A DNA stretch of 64,000 nucleotides, taken from Lepidurus packardi. Its lineage: Eukaryota; Arthropoda; Branchiopoda; Notostraca; Triopsidae. The translations under genes were made by a program, and so were the position numbers. Shown here in pieces: positions 11,725 to 25,075 of this stretch. Within the stretch, counting starts at the first letter, position 1; every line of letters begins with the position of its first letter. The notes under the pieces are model-generated. The model worked only from the letters and a program-made list of their open reading frames with translations, did not search any database and was not told the origin of the DNA. The stretch spans positions 9,548,001 to 9,612,000 of the forward strand of contig JAKZAN010000004.1 of assembly GCA_023053545.1 (NCBI GenBank), written 5' to 3'.

Positions 11725-14700
11725 ATTCAACGACAACCATGACGCAAAACGTATGGGAACGATGGAGAAAAAGAGACGGACCGGCTGGGTCACTGCCAGA
11801 TGCCTTAAAAAATCTTGGGTGACTTTTAGAAAATTTGTCACCTGACTTTAACATTTTCAGTTTGGGAAGCTATTTATTAGAGGGTACGATGACAAGGGTC
11901 AAGTTGGGTCGTTTATATTAGAAAATGTTGCAATTCTAATCGCTGTTTTTCTTTTTTGGTCGTTTTGTCAAAAAAAAAATTAATCCTGTGAAAAGCTTTG
12001 TAAAGTTAGGGTCCTTACGGTGCTACAAGATGAAAAAAGCTTAGGTTTTTTTAATTTGTTTTTTATGTTTGGAGAATCTGTTAATGCCCTAGATTTTGGT
12101 TTATGTAGGCTTTAACTTCTGAAAAATTTTTGACAGCCTGACTACGTTGCTTTTTGTCGCTTTATTCGTTTTGTAAACTAACAGTGCCGAATATGCTCTT
12201 TCGAGAAATAATAAGATCTGTTAAAATGCACTTTTGTTGTTTATTTCGGGATTGTTCTGCAGTGGATTTGAATAGTGCGCGCAACTAAAATGTCCGCAAG
12301 GGGCGCTCTACCCAGCTTGGCTGCAAAGCCTCGCCTCGCCTCAGTCGCGCTCGGGCAGCCAAAGGAGCTCCGTGTGGATACGGAAGGCTTTGGCAACTTT
12401 TTTGATATTTAAGAAAGTTTGAATTTTGAAAATTTGGTGGTTTTTAAGAAAATTTTGATAACTTACTCTATTAGTAATTACGTACAACATTCATGTGATT
12501 CATAAGCATTAATTTAGCCTCGTTTGTGGAGTTCAGGCGTGTTTTCAGTGCGGTGTTTCATTTCAAACTTTTGTAAAAGTTTTATTACCTTTAAAACATA
12601 CGAGTTTGTTAAATTTTGGCTGGGCGAGTCCAAACAAGTCCAAACAAGATGGGGTTATTCTTTGTTATCTTTTGCCTGCTCGAGTTCGCAATTTTTATTA
12701 TTTAGGAGAGACATCCTGATATGGAAATGAAGCTGAGTGAGAACATGACGTGCCACGTGGGTCAGTTATGTATGGTTTTGGGGAAATCTTATTTAAAATA
12801 TATTTAATAGAATAGATAGAACCGTCACGGTTCGTCGTCTTTATGACATAATTATTAATACGGCTTAGAAATGTTTGAATCTGTGTGGTTGGCTAATGAG
12901 CGAAAACGTCTTCAATTCGATATCGCATTGGCTCCGGAGAGGGTTAGGTAGATGTCGTTCTTATGTAGAATTGTCCTTGTGTAGACTACAAAAATTGAAC
13001 GGTGATAAAGATAATAGTTACTGGATTGTGCAGTTTTAACGCTGGAACAACTTCAAAAGATGGGCCAAGACCGTAACTGCACCGAAACCTTTGGTAATAT
13101 ATAATCTGCCACGTGTTTATATGAATTTCAAAACTAATGAATTTACCGTAGGTGTTGTTTAACGGCTTTCTGGTTTGGGTATACAGAAAGAGGAGCAGAC
13201 TGTTAAACGACCTATAACATTCCTTGCTGATTTCACGTATACCAAATTACCAATGGATCTTCTGGATGTGGATCATCAATTATTACCCCTTCCAATTGCG
13301 ACTGTTGTTTACGTCGAGGCAAAATTGACACACTGGAAGGGTCCCGATGTTCAGTAGAATTGTATTGCTGTCAACATTATTTGCTTTTATTGTACATTGT
13401 ATTCTTTCTGCTGTAGCGCTCAGTTTTCGCAATCTGTTTCATACGTGACTATTGTTAGCTCCAAAAATTGGATTCCAAAATTATTAAATGAGATTTTTGC
13501 TCTCCCCCACCGCCCCCGGAATGCCTTGTTTTTGTTTTTATGTACCCAAAATGTTCCCCCCCAAAATCTGGTTTCCACCCATGTTTTTTGTTGTACGATT
13601 CTAATTTTTGAAATTAAAAACAAAATTTTTCGGATTTTTTCGGGAATTTTTCTGAAATTTTGGGGAATTCTAGGAAAATTTTGGATCTATTGAAAATGTA
13701 CCACCAAAAAAATTGCTAAAAGGGGCGTAGCCTCAGTAAAAACCACAATCCTATTGGTGGATTGGGCAAAAAGTGGGCGTGGCTCCTTTTCAACCTGGAA
13801 AAGCGTTTTCTGGGCTTTTTTCCATAAGGATCCCTGCACGATCAAGGGGGTCCCCTTCAAAAATGGTCAAAAATTGAGAGCCTCGCCCCTTTCCCTGTTC
13901 CCAACTCCCTGCTCGGTTTCCCATACCCGATATTCAAGCTTATGATGCCGAAGCTTCACAATTTCGAATATGGGTATAAGAACCTTACCAGGAAGGCATA
14001 AGGTACAGAGAAAGGGAGCCACTTAATATTTAGTTTTTTTGACGAAATAAAGTGCTTCGACCGGGTTTCGAACAGCGAATCTCTCGTTCCAAAGGCTTGC
14101 GCCTTATCCACTCGGTCATAAGCTTATATTTATGATGGATTAAAACATGTATAAATTCTACATATGAGTAAAGCTGGTTTATCCTATGCATGTGAAGCAT
14201 CCATCTTTTGTTCGGTTTATAAAATTACGATGAATCGCTCACAGCCATGCTTTGTGTTCTATAGAAGTCTGCATTATTATATTGTATTTCTCTGTAAGTA
14301 TTGTAAAATGTAATAAAAATCCTTTCTTAATTTTTTGGCAATAATTCAAAATCATACAAGATAAATTACAAGGCAATGTGTTTGCTTTAAACTGCTTTCA
14401 TTAAAAGCTCTCACATACAAGACGTTCTCACATACCAAATTATCCTTACATGCTGTCATTCATTCAAATAACATGTAAAAGACTGGTATTACTTAAGTGC
14501 GGAGAACACATTATAACATCAAAGTTGACGTGACTTTCGCCTTAGGGATGTTGGACTCCATTGACGGTACTGCCGCAACTATGAATTTCTGTAAGCGTTT
14601 GTAGATTATTGCATTGTTTGACGCCCAGCAGATTTGTTTGACTGCCGATTTGCATGAAACCTATGCCAAACGTCTTCGAACACACTTCCCTGTTATCGTA

Positions 14701-14936
14701 GCTTGAAACATTAAAAAGCAAACGATACAATTCCTTGACAAAACCTTTTTAAATCCGACATTAATTTTTTTTTATTGATGGCCAGCTAAAAGCTTCAGAG
14801 AGGTAAAACAAAATACAGACCTTAGAGAAGAAATAAGAATACCACTACGGGTGTGATAATTAAAATTGGCCAATAGAACTAAAATGGCAAATAAAACGAA
14901 TACATAGTATGGCATGTAAAAAGACACAAGAAAATA
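11725..14936. other. Convergent intergenic region between filamin and kinesin-5
   Basis: The filamin 3' UTR and the kinesin-5 3' UTR enter from opposite sides. It holds a GC-rich patch at about 12287-12400, a repeat-like stretch at 13690-13830 with GGGCGTGGC boxes, and a tRNA-like block at about 14050-14115. A 60-codon frame at 13175 has no recognisable domain. On the minus strand an AATAAA-type signal (TTTATT at 14771-14776 on +) lies about 160 bp past the kinesin-5 stop and is a plausible polyadenylation signal. Confidence 0.5.
14050..14115 (-). repeat. tRNA-like sequence, probable SINE head
   Basis: Read on the minus strand it contains TGACCGAGTGGATAAGGC, close to a pol III A box and D arm, and CTGTTCGAAACCC, close to a B box and T arm, about 32 bp apart. 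The anticodon stem does not pair well and the acceptor ends do not match, so it is not a clean tRNA gene. A tRNA-derived SINE or tRNA pseudogene fits best. Confidence 0.45.
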
Positions 14937-17900
14937 TTAATTATTAGGTATTAACGCTTTCTTTCTATTTTGAGAAGTCCTGGCTTCGGGTAACTTTGGT
15001 TCCCTCTTCCCGTCACTTCCGTTGAGTCCAGTCGATTTCTCCGACGCGTTCTCTTTGTTTTCCTAACGAAATACAACCCAAATTAACCAAATTAAATACA
15101 AAACTATTATTACACGATGTTAAACGCGTTTCAATTTTACCTTTGAAGTAGAATTTAAGCTTTGCGAAGATTCTGACTTCACCAAAGGCTCCTGATCGCG
15201 CTGCAAATTCAGTAACGAGCTTGATCGAACAGGCAAAGCTGGCGCCTTCAAAACAGGGCTTGATGGTACAGAGCCGGCAGGTAAACGTGTCACATCCATC
15301 TCATCGTCTAGAGCCATACGTTCCGGCAAGGAGATGTCTAATTCAGGAACTTCTACTTTGGCTGTTTGTCTGAAACGCTCTAGAATACGCTCATGTGGAG
15401 AAGTGGAAGCCAAAAATCGCGGAAACTGGAAATCCCTTCGTTGAGGAGTTTTGCCTATAAACATAATACATTGCTTGTTTCCCTGCAAATCACTGGCGCT
15501 TAAGACATTTCAATGAAAACTTAAATATGTAAATAATCACTCACAAATTTAATAACCATTTAAGTATAGCTAAAAATAAATAAATAAATAATAATAATAA
15601 TAATAAAAAACTGCTTTACCAGTGGGAAGTTCTGTGCGCAAATCTTCGGTGAGGAATTTGTGAACATCCTCATCTCTAGCCCTCAATTCTGCGTTCATCA
15701 AAGTGGCCCAATCGCTGACGGCCGAGCACCTGCCCTCTAAATCATCCTGATGCTCCCTCACATACGTCGTAAAATCAGTCCGCTGGTCTTCTAGCAAGGT
15801 CTCCTGGGTCTGGGCAGCCGCATGGACGGTTGACATCATGCCTTGGCACAATGCCCCGTGACGTTTCAAGCCCTGGGCTAAAGAATCCATTTCTGTCCGC
15901 ACAGCAGCTTCTTGGGCGGTATGTAGTGATTGCCAAGCCGTTTGGGCGTTGGACACATGGCCTCTCATCTCTGTTTCTGCAGCCTCCACGAGTTTCGTCG
16001 CGCTCAAATTACTGTCCGCGTGCTGGATATTTTTTTTTACAGACATAAGAACATAAATCTTAATTTCAAATCCCCCAAAACCTGAAATCATTACCTTATC
16101 CATATACTCATTAATCTTCTCGCCCAAATCTGAGGCACGAGAGGTATGTTGAGTTTCCAGGTGGTGCGAACGTTGCGTTTCATCTCGACAGATGCCATCG
16201 AGTAAACCTCCGAGGTCCGTCAGCCCAGATCCTTGATTTTCGATGGCAACGGTCAACCCTTCTACCCCGCTCACCAATTGGGAATCATGAGCAGATTGGG
16301 ATTTCTCCATAGAAACCAGTAGCGCTTGTACGGATGAGACGTACTGCGAGAAATCCTACGTTCCAGAATGATTTAGAACAGAATGATATAGTGGAAGCGT
16401 AGTGAAAGTAATCCTTTTACCGCTTGCTTAGCCGCGTTGGCTTGGTCGATATTTTTCTTCAGATGGTTAATGACTTGCAAGCTTTCTCGTTGGCCGACTA
16501 ACAGACGCTGCGATTCTGCACGCACACGACTAAGCGCTTCCCGCTGCTCCGTCACGAAAGTATGCACTGCTTCGTTTTGTAAGGCCATCTATTCCCAAAA
16601 GCAAAAAAATAAAAAAAAAGACAGATCACAAACCAGAACCACGACAAATTTATGCGTCTCACCTGCTGGTCCAGCGTTTTCTTCATTTGTAAAACCGTCT
16701 GGGACTCGTCAAGTAAATTCTGGGATATTTGTTGCAGTTTCGGCAGAAAAGATTGCATGAGGAAAGCTTGCATGCTAGCAACCTGGCTTTCTGATTCCAT
16801 TCTTGTGTTTTTGATCAAAGTCTGCAGAAACTTTTGTCCTTCTTGAGTCTGTGAAAATATCCAAAACCCCGAAAGTCAGTCAAGTCACGACTTTAAAAAA
16901 ATATTTAAAACATACCTGGTCAGCCACAGTTTTTTGCAAGTCGCCAGCAATGGAGCCTTGGCTCCTCACCAAAGAGCTCATCTGTTCGCTAACAGCTGTC
17001 AATTCCTTGCTCCGCTTCTCCAATCGCTCTCCTAGGGTAAGAAGCAATACAATCAAGGTATTCTAGTCAAATTTCGCTAATTTTACCCAAATTGTTTCGC
17101 ATATCCTTACAAAAGTCGGCTTGTTTCTGTGTAAACTGCACGAGACGGTCTTCCATGCGAACTAAGTTCTGAGTAAAACTCTGCCGGAAATCATGGCTAA
17201 TCCGATTATTTTCCTCTTCAACGGACCTACGAAAAAATACTTTCTTTAATTGAAATACCTATAATTAAAACATAATAATAAGAAATATAGTGAACGGCAA
17301 TAGGCGCGAGCCTACGCCGGTAGAAAAATAAATAAATAAAAAAATAAGAAACTAAAATACTAAAAAAATACATTAAAAAATACTTAAAATAAAAGCAAAA
17401 CAACAGAAATTAATTTCAAATGAAAAATAAATAAAAAAAAGTACTTAAATATTAAAAAATAATTTAAATATAAAATATCTATAATAAATTTGTGATAATA
17501 TTTACCGTTTTCGGTCCATTTTACTGTGCAATTTGCTCAGATCCTGTGTCGAGTGCTGGGCCACTTCCAAGAGCTTCTTCGCTTGATCGCCCAGGGTCCG
17601 TTCAGTAGCGAGATGGGCTTTCACTAAATGATGCTTTTCATCGCGGTCTTTACAGGTCGAGACGTACTCCTGGTGAGTTTTGACCAGTTTTTCCTTGGTG
17701 TGCACCAGTTTCTTGGTCTTTTCTGTCAACTCTTCCTCGCGAAGAGCCAGGACTTGCTGGAGGTTCACGAAAGCTTCTTCTTTCCGCGCCAATTCTTCCT
17801 CCATGGCCCGCAATTGCAAGGTTTTATCCACGATTTCCCTCTTCTGCGTGTCGGCCTCAGCCATAATTTGGGTGTAATTTTCTGTAGCCAAATAAATACC

Positions 17901-20900
17901 GGTCTTTTCGCGGCATGCTTGCAGATCCCGTCGTAAGCGTTCAATCTCCTCGGTATACTCCTACAATCAAAGGCGAAAAATATAAAAAAAAAAAAAAATT
18001 ATGACCATCATAACTGCTGTCTAGTGATCTAATCTCACGACTAATAAAACACTTAAATGTCTGGCATACTAATTGGAAGAGGAAAGGCGCTATAATCATC
18101 CTTATGATTTGTAAAAAAAAAAAATAAAAATAAAATTAAAGAGAAACTAAAGGGAGGAAAAAGCCTTCGTCTGGAAAACTAGGCATTGGGTGTTAATGAC
18201 AAAGGCCACGTGCGGCGGTACTTCCCAGGATGGATAATTTCTATGGGGAGAAGGGCTATATCTACCAGGTCTGTAGAATACATCAAATGCAAGAACCATA
18301 ATAATAAGTCGACTTTTTGAAGGCCCTGTGCATAGGCACGACAAACCTTCCTTCATAACTTCAATATGTGCGTTGGCAGGATTTCGCATCATAAAAAGGC
18401 AAAAAGACAAAAAAAAAAAGGGAATACAAGTTTCCCTCCCATACTAGGAAAAAATATAGAATAATAATACTCATACTAATCTCTAAAACTCTTCATATCA
18501 CATCGATATCCTTTCGCCAACAATGAAAATCCAAGGATTTCAAACTGCGAAAATTGATCAAATAACATAATAATGAAAATACAAATTCCTCCAAGAACAG
18601 AAGAACCTGTAAATTTGTATTTACCGACTATTATAGATTATAAATCGGTTATTAAAGATTATTTATTTCTATATTATTTTATATTCGTATTATATTTATA
18701 TATTATAGATTATTTAAATAGATTATTTATAGATTTATTACCGTTGGAAATGTTGTTTATTTTACACTTTACGAATCATGATTCATTGTGATTGTACCAC
18801 ACATTTTCCAAGCAATTGGTCGAAGTTTACTATCTAGAGAAGGTTTGCTACATAAAACACGTTTAGCTCACACTAAACATGCAAGGAAGGGATTAGGATA
18901 AGGATTTAGTCGGTTTTGGTGTCCTGACAAAATCCAAGGATTTCAAACTGCGGAAAATTGATCAAATAACACAATAATGAAAATACAAATTCCTCCAAGA
19001 ACGGAAGAATCTGTAAATTTGTATTTACCGACTATTATAGATTATAAATCGGTTATTAAAGATTATTTATTTCTATATTATTTTATATTCTTATTATATT
19101 TATATATTATAGATTATTTATAGATTTATTTATAGATTTATTACCGTTGGAAATGTTGTTTATTTTACACTTTACGAATCATGATTCATTGTGATTGTAC
19201 CACACATTTTCCAAGCAATTGGTCGAAGTTTACTATCTAGAGAAGGTTTGCTACATAAAACACGTCTAGCTCACACTAAACATGTAAGGGATGGATTAGG
19301 ATGAGGATTTAGTCGGTTTTGGTGTCCTGACAAAATCCCCTCTGCGCAGGAACCCTGGAGAGGAGCCCACCAGCGAACACGAGACTTCGCTTCCCAATTG
19401 CCAGCATCTTGCCGATGACCGAGTGAAAAAAAATTAAAAAAAAAGCGACTGAACTGAATATGACTGGGGTGGAGTAGCACAACTTTCTTTGTTGCATTTC
19501 TGGTTTAAATAAAAAATACGCTCTACAGTAAATACGGAGACGCCCAACGATATCTACCGAACTGCCACTCCTAAAAAGGCTCGGCATATTGTTGGCGGAA
19601 CAATGGATTAAGTTACCTAGGCAAAAATCGCTTCAACGTTCTCAAAACTGGATGAACTTGTGCTTCCTTGTTTGGGACATCTCCTTTTTTTACGTGTAGA
19701 CAAAGCGACAAAGAAGGGGGGCAACAGGTGATTTTGGCTTCCATTGCCTTTCAGCTCTACTTTATAGCTTATCCGTGCCCGTGGTCTAAACCACAGAATC
19801 TAATATCGCGCCAAAAACAGGTTTCGCGAAACTTTGGTATGCATGAATACCATCCCGCCCCTGCTTTCTTTTTCTCGTTTTTTTTTTGGGAGGGCTAAAA
19901 CGCATCAGAAAATGGCTAAATATTTCTATTTTAAAAAAGAAACTGTCTCCGAAATCGCGACCAACAGACACTTTTGCTCATCGTAATTGGCTTTAATAGC
20001 CTTTCCGCACTAATTCGCAAAAGGTCGAATGACGTAAACATCCTAACCAATTTCCTTCCCTTATAATTTCCATAAAACTAATTTATAAAATAGCTTTTAA
20101 ATCCCGCCTTTAAATAGCTTGCAAAAATAAACTAAAATCGGAAAAAAAAGAATCGAAACACAAACACACCGATCGTTCGCAAATGGAATTTCAATCAAGA
20201 GTTCATGATTATCATGGTAATTTTTTTTGGCAAAAAAAAAAAAACTTGGAAAAATTAACACCAAGTCACCTTGTAAAAAACAGCGAATCCTCCCATGATG
20301 AGTCCTAGCCCCAACAATAAGGAGAGGAGGCAAAAGGGTAGGAGGGCCAAACACCGGCCCCACCCCATCACCACTCCCACCCTCCCATGTTCCGAAGATT
20401 CAAATGTGCACAAAAAGGGGGGGAAAAGGGTCACATGTCCACGTTAACGACGTGTGACCAAGAAGGGGTACCCAGGAGCTTTCCACTTGAAACTTATTCC
20501 ACTTGAGCCCCGTAACCCGTAGAAAATAGGTTTCCAAAGGAGGTATTTAGCACCTTTTTTTTTGCCCAATCACCATTTGGCGAACTCCCAATATGCCACA
20601 CTCGTCGCTTTCCAAATGCAATCCCCCTCTCCACGAAAAATCTCTCTCTCTTTCGTTTTCCACTCGTCGAAAAGTAAAAATAAACGCGTGGGGAAAGCTA
20701 ACGATGAGCTACGAAAACTTTTCCCACCACTGTTAGCTCACGCGTTCGACACAACACCGCTAATTATAGTCAAAACCGATATAAATTTCTTTTTCTGTTT
20801 CGTCTTTTTTCCCCTTCTCGGCGTTTAACTCAGACGTCCCATTCTTCGAAAGCCTATTTGTTCCCGGAAAACTCGTCAATTTATTTAAGGATTTTCCCGA

Positions 20901-23014
20901 GGAAAGTGTAGGGCTTAAAATAAGGACGTCTGGTCCTCCCTACAGTTTGCGATGAACTGACAGATCCGGTTGGCAGAGCTTAGAGAGCGCGACTCCAGCT
21001 TCCGTACCAGCTAACGCCTGAGATTAGCGAGCCAAGTGCCAAAAAGACACGAAGATTTGTCTCTTGACTCACTGAGCAAACGCCAAACCCACAACATGGT
21101 GACACGAAGAAGCCATAAAAAACCAACTTGTGGACAGATCTCGACCTCAAAGTGACAATAGTTTGCCAATGTGAGTCATTCGGCTGTTCTTAGAAGTGTG
21201 AAGAGTCGAAGGGCGAGGACAAAAAGAAGAAAAAAATTAAGAAAAAAATAGTTACTTTTAATAAAGCTCGCTTGGTGAGTTTCTGGTTGACTTCAGGACG
21301 ATTGGTGATGTTGCGAGCACGATGGGCATAATCCAGAGTAGAAAGAGTTTCCTCGACGTTACACGAGGCGGGGCTAATGGTGGCAATAATGGAAGTTTTC
21401 GTACGACCGCCCAGGGAATCTTGTAACAAGCGCGTGAGCTTAGATTCACTAGCAAAAACAATAAAGAAAATAAATTAGTCAACGTTCTAAACAGTCTGAA
21501 TGCTTGTTTGCGTACCGATAGGGGATATGTGGAGCTCTTTCAACCAAACCGGTAATAACCCTGCCTAATGTAAGCAAGGATTGGTTGATGTTGCCGGCTT
21601 CTCTGGCGCGACGATCCACAGCTCCTGAACGGCCAATGTTTTCCGACCCTGCGAGATCGACGAGGTTGAGTTTGCCGATTTTCATGAGCTCTTCCCCATC
21701 ATCCGTATTTTCTTTAATGTGCACCGTTAGCGAAAAAATGGTGTGGGAACGACTGTTGAATACAAATGTACCTTATATAAAATTGCATCTAAAAAAAAAG
21801 TATCCAAAAAAATTTATAAAACTATTTATTATTTTTTTAAATTGCATATTATTTTTTTCTATCTAAAAATTTTGTATTAAAAAAATTATCTAAGATATCT
21901 CAGTTTTTTTCTCAGTTTAAGATATCTAAGATATCGCAGTTTTTATATATGAAAAAAAAAAGAATGACAAGACGAAGGTTACCTGGAATGAGCATTAAGT
22001 AAGGTGGCAGCGGTCTGGCGTTTTTCGGAGCCTTTAGCCAGGATTTGGTAAACTTCATCCTTATTATGGACTGTGACTTCCTCAACGCCTTGGATGATTA
22101 CTGAGCCCTTTTTGGCAGTATCTTCAAAAAGCCTAGATTAAATTCAACAATTTAATTATACTAACAATTAACGAGTTTGCGTTTTACCGCAGTTTTGTGG
22201 TGTCATCACTGGGAGAAAGGAGATCGTAAATATCTTCGTTGTAAAGCTCAATGAATGAGACCCGGACAGTGCATTCCACCTCTTGAATACGAAGTTCGTC
22301 AAATAAATTGTTGAGCGTACGAGGAATGATTCCCGATAATGGATCCTGCAATAAGGAAAGCTTAAAAAAAAAGAACTGGGTGATTGTTCAAAGAATATTA
22401 CATTTTCCCACGACACTGACGGATCATTGCATTTGTCACCTTCCATCGTGAAGGTTTTGCCGGTTCCGGTTTGGCCATAGCAGAACACGGTGCAGTTGTA
22501 ACCATTGAGGACTTCTTGCAGCAAAGGTGCCGCTACCGTTTTATAGACATCCACCTACAACACAAACACGTGTAATATAAACCTATATAGGAAACTAAGT
22601 TGCGAATTGCGTACCTGCTTTGAGTTAGATCCAAAAACACGATCGAACGAGAAAGTCTTTGTGCTGGAGCTTTTCTCAGTGACATTGACTTCTTTACAGC
22701 CTGGGGTGTCAACCACAAGGGCACATTTGGAATTTTTTTCCTGAGAGTTTAACGGCCTGAAAGGAAAGATTGTTCATTTTCAGAGCTGAATTCCTAGCCA
22801 TAACTGTACAGCTTTTTAGTTTGTCTTTACACATATAAGTCACAACACCTAATAAACTGGCATAGTTAAAAATACAAGTGGAAGGACAATGACATAGGCC
22901 ATCGCTGCAATAGTAGAATGTCAAAGTTGGAAAAAGATGCTGCGCTTACCGAACACGGACAAATACTTGGATATTCTGGTTTTTATCTCGCTTAGGTTTA
23001 GCTTCACTTGTCAT
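14937..23014 (-). CDS. KIF11: Kinesin-5 (Eg5/KIF11/BimC), mitotic motor
   Basis: Homotetrameric plus-end motor that slides antiparallel microtubules to build the bipolar spindle. Sixteen exons in transcript order: 23014-22950, 22756-22615, 22554-22402, 22345-22188, 22132-21983, 21752-21516, 21448-21256, 17960-17506, 17226-17087, 17031-16916, 16848-16663, 16588-16421, 16355-16095, 16022-15620, 15454-15141, 15062-14937. All phases agree and give 1088 residues, close to the vertebrate protein. The motor carries the P loop GQTGTGKT, switch [10 protein letters not shown] and switch II DLAGSE. The neck linker [10 protein letters not shown] opens exon 8, followed by a coiled-coil stalk. The BimC box [14 protein letters not shown], with its Cdk-type TP site, lies near residue 945. 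The start ATG leads straight into the conserved [10 protein letters not shown]. Its 5' end faces SUCLG1 469 bp away. Confidence 0.97.
17961..21255 (-). other. 3.3-kb intron of kinesin-5 at the motor/stalk junction
   Basis: By far the largest intron of this gene; the others are about 70-240 bp. It separates the motor-domain exons from the neck and stalk exons. It contains a 403-bp tandem duplication, AT-rich sequence, a pyrimidine/purine-rich area around 20220-20400 and GC-richer sequence at 20940-21180. I find no coding exon of another gene inside it. Confidence 0.7.
18529..19338. repeat. Tandem duplication, two units of about 403 bp
   Basis: The unit starts near CCAAGGATTTCAAACTGCG at 18531 and recurs at 18934. 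It ends with GTCCTGACAAAATCC at about 18935 and again at about 19338. The copies differ by a few substitutions and by a small indel in the ATTATAGATTATTTA tract, so the duplication is fairly recent. A 72-codon frame in the first copy is broken in the second and is probably not a gene. Confidence 0.9.
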
Positions 23015-23483
23015 TTTCCCACTTATATTCATTTACACTGATAAAATTAAACACTTTGAGGCCTGTGAGTAGCCAAACTTTTAATCTACTGCGACAAAGA
23101 CAACCAACTGCCCTGTCTTGCTGCCCAGCGAACGTTTGCCTCCAACGATTTGAAAAACAACCAATAGGAGAACTTGGCAGAACTCGGGCGGCATTGTCAA
23201 TCAGTGCAATTGTTTTGCCCATTGCCAGATTGTTGAACACTGAAAAAGTTAAGAGTATTTAACTTTTAATACTTATGAAAGAAATCTCTTCGAATAAACA
23301 AGTTAATTAAATTCAATATCTAAAATTCAATTCCAGAGGAAATTCCAAATATTAATATCGAGACTGGTTGGCTGTTTTGTCTCTCGATTTCGATCACACA
23401 AGGTTTTTAGCCTGTTTTCACAGGTTTCTCCTAGTTTCATTTAAACTGGATTTAAATTCCACATTAAAACTACATCAGAAACC
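23015..23483. promoter_or_regulatory. Shared 5' region between kinesin-5 and SUCLG1
   Basis: The start codons of kinesin-5 (minus) and SUCLG1 (plus) are 469 bp apart and diverge, so both promoters must lie here or overlap into the first exons. A CCAAT pentamer occurs at 23161-23165. No TATA box is obvious. Co-regulation is possible but not shown. Confidence 0.55.
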
Positions 23484-24784
23484 ATGGTCGTCATCTTTAA
23501 ATACGCTTCTCGATGCATAGGTAATCAAAATTGCTAAAATGTTCTATATGAACCGAAAATCATTATCTTGCTGAGATAATTTCCGGATTCCGCTAGGCTG
23601 GTTATTCTAACACCAACTAATTATTACGTGGTAATTTACAGGAGGAGTCTACGCTGTAGGTAGTCAGAATTTTATCGCTCGCTCCTGTTACAGTGCCACC
23701 CGGCCAAATCTAGCGCTCACCAAAAACACGAAAGTTATTTGCCAGGGTTTCACTGGGAAACAAGGCACTTTCCACAGTCGACAAGCTTTGGAATATGGTA
23801 CGAATATGGTCGGTGGAGTCTCACCTGGCAAAGGTGGCAAAGTCCACTTGGGTCTTCCAGTATTCAACTCTGTCCAGGAAGCGAACGAAACAGTCAAACC
23901 AGACGCTACAGTCATCTACGTCCCTCCTCCCGGTGCGGCTGCTGCAATTCTTGAAGCTATCGATGCTCAAATCCCTCTGATCGTCTGCATTACTGAAGGA
24001 ATTCCCCAACACGACATGGTCCGCGTCAAACACCGTCTACTGCGACAAAACAAGTCTCGTCTCATCGGCCCCAACTGCCCTGGCATCATCGCCCCTGATC
24101 AGTGCAAAATTGGAATCATGCCTGGTCACATCCACCAGAAAGGCTGCATTGGAATCGTCTCCCGCTCTGGCACCTTAACCTACGAAGCAGTCCATCAAAC
24201 TACAACCGTAAAACTAATTATTTTTCCCCAAGTATGAAGCTGCAATTGTCTAAAATTAGGTCGGATTGGGACAAACTTTGTGCATTGGAATTGGAGGCGA
24301 TCCTTTCAATGGAACCAACTTTATTGACTGTTTGGAAGTCTTCCTGAACGACCCTGAAACGAAAGGAATTATTCTTATCGGTGAAATCGGTGGCGGAGCT
24401 GAAGAACGAGCTGCTGAATATCTTCTGCAGAAAAACGCTGTAAAATGCTTTAAAAAATCTTTAAAAAAAGCCGCGTGGGTTTTAATCGCATTTTCTTGCT
24501 TTAGGGAGATTCCCGTAAACCTGTAGTATCTTTTATTGCCGGTTTAACGGCTCCTCCGGGTCGACGAATGGGACATGCTGGTGCTATCATTTCTGGAGGA
24601 AAAGGCGGTGCACAGGACAAGATTCTCGCGCTTGAAAAGGTGAGAAATTGGCTCTAAGTAGGAACTAACTCTAAATTTTCGGGTTCGTTCTACATTTAAT
24701 TAGGCTGGAGTGGTAGTAACGCGCAGCCCAGCTCAATTAGGAACGACCATCATGCGCGAAATGGTCAAGTCAGGCCTAGCTTAA
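23484..24784 (+). CDS. SUCLG1: Succinyl-CoA ligase alpha subunit, mitochondrial
   Basis: Alpha subunit of succinyl-CoA synthetase, the TCA-cycle enzyme that couples succinyl-CoA cleavage to nucleoside triphosphate formation in the matrix. Exons 23484-23520, 23642-24207, 24260-24439, 24505-24639 and 24704-24784 give 332 residues, near the usual size. The N-terminus ([14 protein letters not shown]) is basic and suits a mitochondrial presequence. The CoA-binding region starts [35 protein letters not shown] and the phospho-histidine segment [15 protein letters not shown] are all present. The protein ends REMVKSGLA and stop. Its 3' end lies 291 bp from the end of the convergent PDCD4 gene. Confidence 0.97.
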
Positions 24785-25075
24785 AAGGCCGACGAAAAAA
24801 AGAAAAATGATCCCATTGAAAATTAGCAGCCTTTTCCAACCTCTCGAGTGTGAAGCTCCTGTTGGATAACAAGTGCTTATGTATAAAAAGTATTGCCAAT
24901 ACACGTATATCCGACCAGGAAAAGAATAAGGCGTTTTTCGTGTATGAAACCCAACCTGTATTCATTCCTGACCAGTACTTTGAAAACATCAAGCCACGCA
25001 AGTCCATAAATTGTAGGAAACAAAGATTCCTTTAGAGCCCTTGAAGCTTTTCTGCAATATAAAGTTCTCCTTTTT

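Noticed and set aside
12287..12420. GC-rich island between filamin and kinesin-5 as a CpG-type promoter
   Set aside because: It lies between two converging 3' ends with no gene starting nearby; it contains short inverted segments and is more likely repeat-derived.
14050..14115. Functional tRNA gene
   Set aside because: A- and B-box-like sequences are present but the anticodon and acceptor stems do not pair; listed as a tRNA-derived repeat instead.
18573..18791. 72-codon hydrophobic frame in the kinesin-5 intron
   Set aside because: It lies in the tandem duplication, is broken in the second copy and has the composition of AT-rich non-coding DNA.
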